Of a stretch of 64,000 nt of DNA, positions 48,601 through 60,906 are shown in pieces. Position numbers and translations under genes: made by a program. The notes below the pieces were generated by a model. The model had not been told where the DNA came from and searched no databases. It saw only the letters and a list, made by a program, of their open reading frames with translations. Every line of letters starts with the position of its first letter. Positions within the stretch are counted from its first letter, which is position 1. The stretch comes from Eimeria necatrix (Eukaryota; Apicomplexa; Conoidasida; Eucoccidiorida; Eimeriidae): positions 2,714-66,713 of the forward strand of contig NW_013654910.1 in assembly GCF_000499385.1 (NCBI RefSeq), given 5' to 3'.

Positions 48601-51600
48601 GCTATGAGGGTCTCGTCGGCCACGAGCTGCTCCTTGCCCGTGTAGGTGATGTTCGTGTGGGCGAACCAGTGGTCCAGTGCGAGCGAGAGCAGCAGCTGCA
48701 TGTTTTCTTCAATGTAGCGGCTCACGGACTCCTGAGGCCCATCCCGCACAAGCCCAAACCCTAAAACGCCCCTTTGCAAGTGCAGCCGGCCATGCAGCGA
48801 AAGGCACAGCCCCCAGCCTGAAACCCTAGCCCCAAGGGATTAGGGTTTAGGGTTTGTGGGGCGGTGGACAAGCGTCAGCATCTACTGTCCCTCCGCTTGC
48901 GTTAGCCTCCACTGCATGGAATTTCGCGTTTAGGGTTTAGGGTTTAGGGTTGCGGTTCACCCTCGAGGTAACGAAGTTGCTCCAGAGGAAGTAAATGACG
49001 AAAGTGACGGAACCAAACATGGCAGCGTAGGGCAAAAAGGAGTCAGAGTTGACAAGGGCCCCCAAGAGGAACCAAAGAATGAAAGAAGAGACTCCCAAAG
49101 TCACTGAAAAAAGAGAAACTGTCAGAAATATGCTGCCCAAGGCGTCCACGTGCAGCATCAGCCGAGGCTGCTCATCCCGCAGGAAAGCGCTGCACTCAAG
49201 CACGCAAAAGCAGCACAAACAGTCAAGGAGCAGCGCAGCAGCAGCGCAGCAGCAGCGCCATGAAGCAGCGCAGCAGCAGCGTCATGAAGCAGCGCAGCAG
49301 CAGAGTCAAGGAGCAACTCGAAAAGCCCTTAAGTTTCGTAAGAACAACAAAATCGCATATTTTTGCATCTTTCTAGGCATTGTGCAGGCGCGTACCACTC
49401 TGCGCCAAAGTTTGTCTGAAAATGCATTTATTCATTTATATATATGTTTAACATACAACATCTGCAATATATTCATGTGCATATATATGGTGTGTGTAAT
49501 ATCCATGACCCAAACGATATGTGCAACATGGAGTATAAATAATGTGTGTGGTTTGTAAAATATGTGCACCGTATAAGGCACATACAATCTAGTGCATGTA
49601 ATACACATAATACATGTAGTACATACAATATAACTGCAGTGATATAACGCATGCATATGTGCGCAGAACACAAAACTGAAGACCAGGCACAAGACAAACG
49701 CATGCGCATGCATACACAAATGTATGTTTAACATGTGGCGTGTTTTTGAGCCCCAACATGAAGAAAATGCATAAATAGGAGATGCACGAGCACCAAAAAA
49801 GCCGAAAAGGTGAACGAATGAGTTAAATAATTTCACTTATTTGACTCATTTGTTCATTTTTTGGCTTTTTTAATGCTCGTGCACAGCAGGGCACTGCTGC
49901 AGTGGGCCTGCGGACTTGAAGAAAATTGCGACAGTCATCACCAAGAAGTGCAGCGCGGCCAGAGCAAAGATGGAAAGGCCCCAGGGGCCCAAGTTGGAGA
50001 TAGTCCTCCAGGAGACATCGAAGGCAATGTCGGGCAAGAGCGAGACCGTGTTGTCGTCGGCGCTGTCTGAGTCCACTTTCTGCAGCAGCAGCAGCAACAG
50101 CAGCAGAAAGAGAAATATGGAAATAAGCATCAGTTATCTCTGAATATTAGTCCATGTGTTTGTTTGTAGTAAGGACAAGAAGATCACTTGGAGCTAGCGG
50201 CGAAAGAGGCAAATAAGGCTAATTGAAATACCCAGAGCAATAAGAGTAATAGTGATACTAATAATGGCAAGAATAATATAACAATAACAGCCACGAAAAT
50301 AATTATAATAATGGGCACAGACAGGCGCAGGAGGCGCAGCAAAAGGCACAAAGGAAGAAATTCAAGTAGCGGCGGAGCCGCAGAGCATATAACAAGCCTT
50401 CCCAAACGAAACGGCGAGCAGCAGCGGCAGCTTTCCCTTTGAACTTGGCTAGCTGGCCAGCTGGCTAGCCGGCAAGATGAGCAGCTGGCTAGCTGGTCAC
50501 CTGGCCAGCGGGCTGCTGGCTAGCTCAGTAGCTGGCTAGCTGGCTAGCTGGATAACTACCTAGCTGGCCTAGTGGCTAGCAGGCTGCCGATTAGCAGAGT
50601 AGCTGACTAGTTGACCAGGTGGCTAGCAGGCTAGCTGGCTAGCTGGCTGCCGGCTGGGCGGTTCGTTGGATGGCTAGCTAGCTGCTGCGGCGGGTGCTCA
50701 CGGCGAGGGAGTGGCAGTCGTAGAGGTAGAGGCAGACGAGGAGGACTGGGAATCCGTATCCGATGGCTAGCTGGAGACAAACGAGCAAGAAGTTGACGAG
50801 GTTGGGGAGAACTACAAACTCTGCAGTTCTGCTGCTCATGAAGCGCGGCAAGTCCGTCAGCAGCGAGTCCCAGCGCCTGCGGCTGAGACGGCCCACGCCC
50901 CGCGCCCGCCGAATGGCTTTGCCCAGCAGCCGCAGCGCCTTCTCCATCACCACGTTGTTGTAGCACAGGCCCATGTTCAGCAAAGACACGTCCGGAGACT
51001 GAGTCCACCACCTCACGTCTTGGCTTATTTCAATGTTCTCGATTATCCGCACCAGGCGAGACACAGACCTAAACGCCACCAGCAGCAGCAGCAGCAGCAG
51101 CAGCAAAAGCAGCAGGATCAGCAGCAGCAGCGCACATGCGTCTTTAACATGCTAATATATATATATATTTGTGTGTGTGCTCATGTGCGTAGTATATATA
51201 CATACATATCGCATATGTGCACATATAAGGGTGAAAGCATTCACATGTCTCTGGAAATTCAGTAAGAGAAAATCAAATCAAAAATAGAAAAGAAACAAAC
51301 GTGCATCGGGCGGCCCTGGCTATGGAAGGCGCTGTTCTCCCCACACAAAACGCCTTAAACACTAACCAGAAGCCCGCAAACCCCAAACCCTAAACCCTAA
51401 ACCCTAAACCCTACAGCCTGACGGCAGGCCGCCGGGCTTTGCAGCTGCGTGCAGTCAAGCGCCTCGGCGCCTCTGTTCCCGCGCCGTGCCACCCGATTCG
51501 AGGTGCGGGACCTGCAGGGCGGGTTTAGGGTTTAGGGTTTAGGGTTTACTTGTAAACGACAACTTGTTTCTCCTGGACGTGGGCGGCCTGGTTGAAGGTT

Positions 51601-53848
51601 TCCTCGTCGGTCTTGGCCAACATCACCAATTTCGACTGAGTGCTCACGACGCACTGGCCCGGGCAGTGCACAGCTTCTGCGGGGGGCTCTGTCGAGAAGG
51701 GGGCTCGAAGATCGGGGCAAACCTTCAACATGGTTTCTTGCACTGAGAAGCCAAACTCCACCAGCTTCGCCTCCGACAAGTGCTGCGAATCCGCCACAAG
51801 TCCGCATGCAAACTCAGTTTTTGGGGCTTTTTTGGCTCCCCTGCCCAGCCCTTACTTGCGCAAAGTCCCTCTTTTAGACACTTATGCATGCATTGCTTAT
51901 GCATGCATTGCATGCATGCATCTGCACATTATCTCTTCCCACATTCGCCTGCACCCTATGCGTGCATACAACATGTATATTTCGTGCATATGTTGTGCCG
52001 TATATATTGCGTAAATAAGCATTTACCTCTGCCCTTCTTATATATATTAAGCACACACACTGGAAGTATATGCATGCACTATATCTATATGTTATCTATA
52101 AATATATTCACACAAAACGTATTTAAATGCGTATTATGTACATTGTACATTTAGAGCATGAATGTGTCATGTGGCTGAACAAAGAATGTATATATATATA
52201 TATGAAACAATGTGAATCAATGCATGCATATTCTATATATATTGCCCAGACGCGCAAACGTGTACTTGCCCGCACTAAAGGCATAAAGTTTGTTCACACA
52301 TAAATAAACGCATTTTCACTTTTGGCTGCCAGGCAGCAGCAGCCCGCTTTGTTTGCCGGCCATTCTGCCTCTATCTCTTTCCGTCTCATGCTTGTAGACT
52401 CCAAATCCCTGGTCCTAGACGTTAAACCCTAGACCCTAAACCCTAAGCCCTAAACCCTTTTACCGGCCTCCGGCTGCAGCGCCTTGCCTATGAAGGCTTG
52501 TGGCTTTGCTCAGAGCGGTGGCCGCAGCACCCAAGCCCGCCAACCGTCAAGCTTAGGCCCCAAACCCTAAGCGCCGAACCCTAAACCCTCAGCCCCGAGC
52601 CATAAACCCTAAACCCTAAACCCTCGAGCCAGAGCACCGAGTTTACCTCCATCTCGAGCCCGTGGGTCCTGCAGAAGCAAGCATAGAGGAGCTCCAGCTC
52701 GCACAAAGGCGTGGGCTTAACTATGAAGAAGGCATTTGACTGGCACACGGCTTCAGACGCGGGAGTGCAGGAGTCCACTTCGGATTCGAACATGCCCAGG
52801 TAGACCAGCTGCGAAGTTTCTTGGTTCTGCATGCATGCATGCATGCATGCAGCAAACAGGCAGGTTTGGGGCTTGTGGGGCGGAGCAGCGCCCGTTGCCT
52901 CAGCCCTACTAACTTTACAGAACCCAACAAGACCATCAGCAGCGTCTCCACAAGAAAGCAACCAGCCCATGAACCCTGCCTCCGCAGCTTGGGGCGCAGC
53001 AGCAGCAACAGCTTAGTTCGCAGCAGCAGCTTAGTTCGCAGCTTGTTGCACAGCAGCAGCAGCGTCATAGTTCGCAGCTGGTTGCACAGCAGCAGCAGCG
53101 TCTGAGTTCGCAGCTTGCGTCGCGGCAGCAGCAGCGTCTGAGCTCGCAGCTTATGTCGCAGCAGCAGCAGCAGCTTAATTAGCAGCTTGTGTCGCAGCAG
53201 CCGCAGCTTAATTAGCAGCTTGTGTCGCAGCAGCCGCAGCAGCTTAATTAGCAGCTTGTGTCGCAGCAGCAGCAGCATAATTAGCAGCTTGTGTCCCAGC
53301 AGCAGCAGCTTAAGTAGCAGCTTGTGTCGCAGCAGCAGCAGCTTAATTAGCAGCTTGTGTCGCAGCAGAAGCAGCATAATGAGCAGCTTGTGTCGCAGCA
53401 GCAGCAGCAGCAGCATAATGAGCAGCTTGTGTGGCAGCAGCAGCAGCATAATGAGCAGCTTGTGTGGCAGCAGCAGCAGCATAATGACTGGAGGAGGAGG
53501 GGGCTGACCCTGAAGTGGGTGTCGACGTGCCAGGCGTAGCTGCCGGTGTTGGGAATGGCGCGGCCCCAGTGCAGCGGGCAGACGAAGGCGCTGGTGCGGT
53601 GGTCGAAGAGCGCCAAGTAAATGTGGTCGGGGCGCACGGGCGAGTCGCCCCACTGCCACTGCACAAACAAGTCCGCGCCCTGCAGCACTGGCCGCCCGGG
53701 GGAGTCGCGCGTGAAGTGCGGCGCCGCGGCCTTCGCGCCCAGCCCGCTCGCGCGGCTCTTTCTCTCCGCGAAGCCCGCGGAGCCCCGCGGGCTCCGCGCG
53801 CTCGACGGCGCCACGCTCCCGCCCCCCGCCCCCTCCAGCAGCGGGACT

Positions 53849-53887
<39 letters not shown>

Positions 53888-55101
53888 GGGGGGAGTGGCG
53901 GCAGCAGCGGCGGCAGCACGCGGGCCGCGGCGCGGGGGGTTTGCTGGGTGGGTTTGCTGGGCTCGCGGGGGGAAGGCGCGTGTTGCACCGGCGCTGGGGA
54001 TTCGCAGTGCGCAAAAACTCTAAACCCTAAACCCTAAACCCTAAACCCTAAACCCCAGAAATTCAGCCTTGTTTACTTTGCAGGGAGTCTGCGTCAATGG
54101 GCGTGACGACGCTGCGCCTGGACCTGCTCAGGGAGGGCCTGCTGGACTCAGCTGGCCGCGGCGCCTCCGCAGCAGCAGCAGCAGCCTGGGGTGTATGTAC
54201 AGCTGGGCGCCCAGGCTCTTCAATAAGTCCCAACTGCGCCAAAATGTCTTCAGAATTTCCCTCGACGCGCGCAAACCGAGTGCGCCGGGCCGGCGCGGTT
54301 TCTGCGTAAAACAGACCGCCGCAAACCCTAAACCCTAGCCCTCAAACCCTAAACCCTAAACCGCGAGGAGCGGAAAAAGCAGGACGGAACCGAAGAGACA
54401 AGGGCAGGCAACACGCTAAAGCGGAGCAGCAGCACTGCTGGCTTCCGACACTTCGGAGGCGCAGCAGAAGAACACTGTCACGTGCAGGGTTTAGGGTTTA
54501 GGGTTTAGGGTTTAGGGTTTGGGCCGCACCGTGAGTTGGCTCGTCGCGTATTCTGGCCACAGACCTGGCAGCCAGCGCTGCCCCCATAGGCTGGAAGTCC
54601 GTTTTCTTGCGGGCCCTCCGCCGCTGAAAGCCTGGGGGCTCCTGTTCTTCTTCTTTGTCTTCATGTCTGAGCCAGTGCATGCAGTGGGGCATTGCATGCA
54701 GTGGGGCATTGCATGCAGTGGGGCATTGCATGCAGTGGGGCATTGCATGCAGTGGGGCACTGCATGCAGTGGGGCATTGCATGCAGTGGGGCACTGCATG
54801 CAGTGGGGCATTGCATGCAGTGGGGCATTGCATGCAGTGGGGCATTGCATGCAGTGGGGCATTGCATGCAGTGGGGCACTGCATGCAGTGGGGCATTGCA
54901 TGCAGTGGGGCAGTGCATGCAGTGGGGCATTGCATGCAGTGGGGCAGTGCATGCAGTGGGGCATTGCATGCAGTGGGGCAGTGCATGCAGTGGGGCAGTG
55001 CATGCAGTGAGGCAGCGCATGCGGTGGGGCCTTTCGCTGCAGTGAGTCTCTGGTTGCTTCGCAGCCCAGCCACAGACGCATCAGCAGCTGTAGCCGCACA
55101 T

Positions 55102-55150
<49 letters not shown>

Positions 55151-58100
55151 ACAGCAGCAACAGCCCACCTGATATAAGCCTTGATGTGCTTAATCTCCAA
55201 ACTGCACTCCAGGCGGCCCCAGGGGCCCCTCCCGTCCACATGCTCAAGGCCCACTCTGAATCGGCTGTGGCGCGCTGGGTATGACGGGTCTTGGGGGGCC
55301 CCTGCGCAATTAAAACATATAAACAATTTAAACTTAATATTACTATAAATAAAGTTACTACAAAGAAACCTTGCAGCCCCACGCAGCAGCTGGGGGCCCC
55401 TTAGAAAGAGTTAACAGCCAATTATTGAGGCCCTAGCTCGAGCTACACTTCCTCCACGGCCCCGAGTTTGCATGCATGTGTCTACGCTGCAGCTTGCTGG
55501 GCCTAGCCCTCGGCTCTAAGCCCTAAACCCTAAACCCTAAACCCTAAACCCTAAACCCTAGCGCGCAAGTTGCTGAAACCCTCGAAAGCCCCTAGAGGCG
55601 CTTTTGAGGGCCCCCAGCAGCAAAGCCCGGGGGCTCCGCTGGCACTTGCTGCTGAGCTATCCCTAGCTGTCTCCTTTCCCCAGGAGCAGCAAACTCCCCT
55701 CAGCCCCCCCACACTATTGTGCATGCAGGGCCCCCTCTGCATGCAGGGCCTCCTCTGCATGCAGGGCCTCCTCTGCATGCAGGGCCCCCTCTGCATGCAG
55801 GGGCCCCTCTGCATGCAGGGGCCCCTCTGCATGCAGGGCCCCCTCTGCATGCAGGGGCCCCTCTGCATGCAGGGGCCCCTCTGCATGCAGGGGCCCCTCT
55901 GCATGCAGGGGCTCCTCTGCATGCAGGGGCTCCTCTGCATGCAGGGGCCCCTCTGCATGCAGGGGCCCCTCTGCATGCAGGGGCCCCTCTGCATGCAGCA
56001 GCAGAGCAGCAACTAAGGGTTGAAAGCTCACCGCCGGAAGCGCCGTCTTGCATGGCGTCTTTGACAATTTGGTAAAGGTCTTCGAATCGAATAACTCCAA
56101 AAGCCAGAACTTGTCCAGTGCCTTCGTCGGAGACTTCAAAGCCAATCACGTGCTGCGCTATTCTGTCTCTGTCTAGCCGGAAAGTTTGCCCAGGACAAGT
56201 CAAGTAGGCATAGGCCTGGAGGCAGCAAAGAGCAGCAGCAGCAGCAGCAGCAGCAGCGGCAGCAGCAGCAGCAGCGGGCCTTAGGCGCTGTGGGGACTCC
56301 CGTGCAAAACGCATGCAATACGCATGCATTATCTGCTGCTATTGGTGTTTGCAAATCGCCACTTCTACACAAACTAATGCATGCAGCTGGGCAAAGATTA
56401 ATCCCACAAGCGAGTCTTTAGGCCCACAAAAAAGGCCCAAGACTTGCAGCTAAACCCTAAGACACAAACAGGAAAAATGGCTTGCTGGGGCAGAGGTGTG
56501 GGGCCCCACAGATAAACAGATGCACACACTCGGGGACAGAAGGGCCCACAGAAGCCCTCAAGTCCGAGGTAAAGAGGGCCCCGAACGGGGGCCGCTCAGG
56601 GGCCCCCCTGGGGGCCCCTAGAACCCCAAAGGGGCTCCCAAGGGGCCCCCAGAGGGGCCCCCCAAGGGGCCCCCAGAGAGGCCCCCCAAGGGGCCCCCAG
56701 AGGGGCCCCCAAAAGCCCCAAACGCATGCATGCACCCACCTGGCGGTCCGCGTCGCGCAACTCCGAAGGCGTCACCAGCGTTGGCCGCCCCCGAAAGGAA
56801 ACGTCTGAGTAGACTCGCCTGCCAGTGCGCATGGCGACTTCTCTTGCCTGCAGCAGCCAGCGAAGTGCATGCACAGTTTGCATGCGTTTGTCTTTGTTTT
56901 TGCAGGGAAAAGGGCAAACATTGCTTCGTTTGGAAAGAAATTCAAAGTGCATCTCCACAGAAAGCTGCACAGGCCCCCACTCCAACTGGCGCATGCACGC
57001 ATGCGCTACTCATCAAAAGCCAGGATTTGGGCGGCAGGGGAGGGCCCACAGCTGCAGCAGCAGCTGCAGCAGCAGCTGCAGCAGCAGCTGCAGCAGCAGC
57101 AACTGCAGCAGCCCCATCGCTCCACTGGAGAATCCTTAGGGGCCCCTGGCTCTAGAACTGTCCCCTGCTGCCCCCACGGGGGCCCCATGTGGGGTTAAGG
57201 GCTCCTCCTAGGGGAGCCCAGGGGCCCCTCTGTGACTGCCGGAGGGTCCCACGTGGGGCCCCGGGGGGCCCCGTGGCTCTTGGGGGCCCCTTGGGCCCTC
57301 GGGCAAGGCTTACTAAATGGGCTTTCTGGCCGAAGTGAGCCGCCACTGTAAACCTGCACTCCGTTTGTTTGAGAGAGTCCACGAGCTGCGAGAAGACGCG
57401 GGAATGACCGTGGTCAAAAGAAACCGTGCGTTTGCGGCCCAAGGCGCTGCAAAGCCCCAAAACACAGCCGCGTCGCCCATGCATGCAGACTGCGCATGCA
57501 TGCAGGCATGCATGCATGCATGCATGCATGCATGCATGATGCATGCGCGGGTGCTCGCATGCATGTGTGTTTGCGTCTACGTTGCATGCACAGAGTGGAC
57601 GCAGGCGCCACGCGCATGCGCAGCCTGCATGCAGCGCTGCACGCACGCGTGCCTGCACGTATGCATGCATGCATGCACGCATGCATGCATGCACACATGC
57701 ATGCATGCATGCATGCGTGCATGCATGCGTGCATGCATGCGTGCATGCATGCGTGCATGCATGCGGACCTGCCGGGAGCGTAGACGCTGGGGTCTTGGCA
57801 GGGGACTGCGAAGACGTGGAGCTGGAGGTCCTCGAGCTCGATGGGGATGGAGAAGTGGCTGGCGGTCTTTGCGAACTTGCGGAGGAAAATGTCGAGGGAA
57901 GAAACGCGGGTGGGGACGCACTTGCTGAGGAGCAGCAAAGGGTAGTCCGTGATGGAGAGGCGGGGCCCCAAGATGAACTCTGCGGACCAGCGACTCTGGT
58001 CAATGAGCCGCCCCTGCGCGCTGAAGAAGATCAGCCGGACTCTGTACTTTTTGTGCATTTGGAGTTCGTAGTCCTGCGCGACTTCGAGGTGGACGGGCCC

Positions 58101-60862
58101 GGGGTGCCGCGAAGGCAAAAACAGCTCTTTTTGGTTAAGTCCGAACTCGTGCACCGAAGTCACTTTGCTCGTGTTCAAGTAAACATAAATTTCTTCTTTG
58201 CTGCACTCCGCCATGCGGCTGCGGTCATTGGCTGCGTCCGCCCACGCAGCCAGCGCTGGCTTCATGTGCACTCCCATCCACGCTGCGGGCTGCGGGCAGT
58301 CCCCAGTGGACCACCGCAGCAAAATCCCGTGCGCCGGGTGGTCCACTGGTACCACCATCAGGTTCCACGCCCCCGCCTCCGCCGCGCTCAGCGCCGCTGC
58401 ACGCAAACCCCCACCCCCAAACCCCCAAGCGCCTCTCCGCCAAAACCCGCCTTTCTCACACACTACCCAGCCCTCCAGGGGCCCCTGCCGGCCTCCGGGG
58501 GCCCCTAGGGGCCCCTGGGGGCCCTTGGGGGCCCCTGGGGGCCCCTGGGGGTCCCCGAAGCAGCAGTGGGGCGCGCCGCTGCGACTCAGGGGGGCCCCCA
58601 GGCCGTGCGCGCGCGCAGGGGCTCTACAAGGCTGCGAGGGGCCCCTCAAGTGCCCACGCAAAAAGCTACAGGGGGCCCTCGGTGGGCACTAGCACTTGGG
58701 AGGGGTGCTTGGGGGCTCTAGGGGCCCCCGAGGGCCCGCGGGGCCTCCAGGGCCCCCGAGGGCCCTAGCTATCTACAGCCGTGGGCTTCCCAAGGGAGCC
58801 TCTAGTCTCCGCGAAGCCCCCCAGAGGCTCCCCGGCAGCTCCGGAGGTCCCCGGGGGACCCGCGGGGGCCCTGGGAGTGTCCGGGAGCCCTGAGGGCCCC
58901 CTGGGGGCCCCCCTGGGGGCCCCCCTGGGGGCCCCCCTGGGGGCCCCCCTGGGGCCCCGTGGATGGGGCGGGGCGGGCTCACAGGGCAGCTCGTGGTCGA
59001 GTCTGTGGCTGGCCGCGCGCATGACGATGGCGTCCGTGTGGGCCTTTCGCAGGCGAGGCAGGAGATTGCTGAAGCAAACGTAGACGGCCCCGCAGGCGAG
59101 GGCGAGGGCGGCCAAAATGCTGATGACGATGGCCACCACGAAGGACCATGTGTCCCGCAGCCTGCACGCACCGCCTCCGCCGTCAGCTGGCTAGCTAGCT
59201 GGCTGGCTAGCTGGCTGGCTAGCTGGCTGGCTAGCTGGCTGGCTAGCTGGCTGGCTAGCTGGCTGGCAGCTAGCCACAGCTGTACTGCCATCGCTAGCCA
59301 GCCACAGATAGCCGCACACAGCTAGCTCGCCCGCCCTCCACCAACTCAGATAGCTAGCTAGCCAGCTAGCTAGCTGGCAGCTAGTCAGAGCTGTACTGCC
59401 ATCGCTAGCTAGCCACAGAAAGCCAGCCACAGCTACTTCGCCACAGATATCTCGCCACTGCTAGCTAGCCACAGCTACCCTGCCACCGCTAGCTACCCAC
59501 AGCTATCTTGCCACCGCTAGTCGGCCCCAGCTAGCTACCCCGATCTAGCCGTCCCGAGCTAGCTATCCCGAGCTACCTATCCGCAGCTAGCCAGCGCTGG
59601 CTAGCTAGCTAGCGGCGCGTGGGGCTCACGAGACGTGGACTTTGATGAGGGCGTCGTTGAGGACGGCGAAGCGGATTTGGGGAGAAGTGGAGTTTTTGCT
59701 CCAAACGAAAAGAGTGCTTTGAGTGCGGGCCTCTGCGAGGGCCTCCCACAACACCAAAAAGGCGTCTTCAACAATATCTTCTTTGCACTGCCCGGGGCCC
59801 TTCACCAGCCCCACGTATTCGCCCCCCACGGCCTCGCTCTCCTTGTCCTCGCCCTCCGCCAGCCGCCGCGCCTGAGACGCAGCGTTAGGGTTTAGGGTTT
59901 AGGGTTTAGGGTTTGGGGTTTTGTTGGGTGCCGGCGTGGCGCCGCTTGGTGGTCGTGGGTTTCGCTTCCAGGGTTTGCGGTTTAGGGTTTCTGGCTGGCC
60001 GTCGCCCGGCGGTGCGTCTCGGTGGCGAGGGTTTAGGGTTTAGGGTTTAGGGTTTGGAGATGTTAGGAGGACTCACTGGGGCTGCGGGATCGGGTCCCTG
60101 CGCGTCCGCGTCGGCGTAGGCGGTGGGGGGCGGCACGAGTGCTGCGGGCGCTGCTGCCGCTGCTGCTGCTGCTGCTGCAGCTGCTGCAGCTGCGTGTTGC
60201 GCGTGGGGCGGGTCCGCGCTGCTGTTTGGGGCCCCTTCCTGGGGCCCCCCCTGGGGGCCCCCCTGGGGCCCCCCCTGGGGGCCCCCCTGCGGGGGGTTTG
60301 CGGGTTCGAGGAAGCGGCCGGGGCGCTGGCTGATGGACTTGACGTTTTGGGTGGGCCAGAGGAAGGAAAGGAGGGACTGGAGGAGCGAGTCTTCGGAAGA
60401 AGTGATGATGTCTGGGAGAACATCATCTTGCTGGTCAATGTGGCCGCGGCAGAAGAGGCCGCGGGTCTGCAGCGGGAGGTGCAGCACCCGCGGCTGCAGC
60501 ATCCCCCCCGACAGCAGCACGAACCAGTAAACAGAGCGGAGGTAGGCGTTGCTGCTGAGGACTCGCCAGCTGCCCGGGTGGTCCAGACCAGCCTGGTCCA
60601 CCCGTATGATCCAGGGGGCCGCGGGGTCTTCGCGCAGCCACTGCAGCGCGCTGCGCACCCGCAGCAGCGAGTAGTGGTCCAGGTGGGGCTTCCGCTGCTG
60701 GTCCACTCCGGCCCAGGTGTGCATGGGCCACTCGGGGTCTTCGTGGGCCCCCCTGGCGGTGGCATAGACTGCAGACTCTTCTGCGTCTATGTCCAGCTGG
60801 AGGCTCATGAGGCCCGCGAAGAGCGCGGCCACGTCCGCCGGCTGCAGCAGCGCCCGCGCCTC

Positions 60863-60906
<44 letters not shown>

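Noticed and set aside
54498..55284. Long open frames of His-Cys-Met-Gln repeats
   Set aside because: They are products of the stop-free 17-nt minisatellite inside intron 8. Only the 54530-54666 part of one frame is a real exon.
54676..56000. Regular repeats considered as a CRISPR array
   Set aside because: The units are contiguous with no unique spacers, and the genome is clearly eukaryotic.
55570..56016. Met-Gln-Gly-Pro repeat frames on both strands
   Set aside because: They are products of the 18-nt intronic minisatellite.
57414..57928. Met-His-Ala-Cys repeat frames
   Set aside because: They are artefacts of the (GCAT)n array in intron 4.
51378..60057. Telomere repeats considered as a chromosome end
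   Set aside because: The arrays are short, in both orientations, and lie inside introns of one gene, so they are interstitial.
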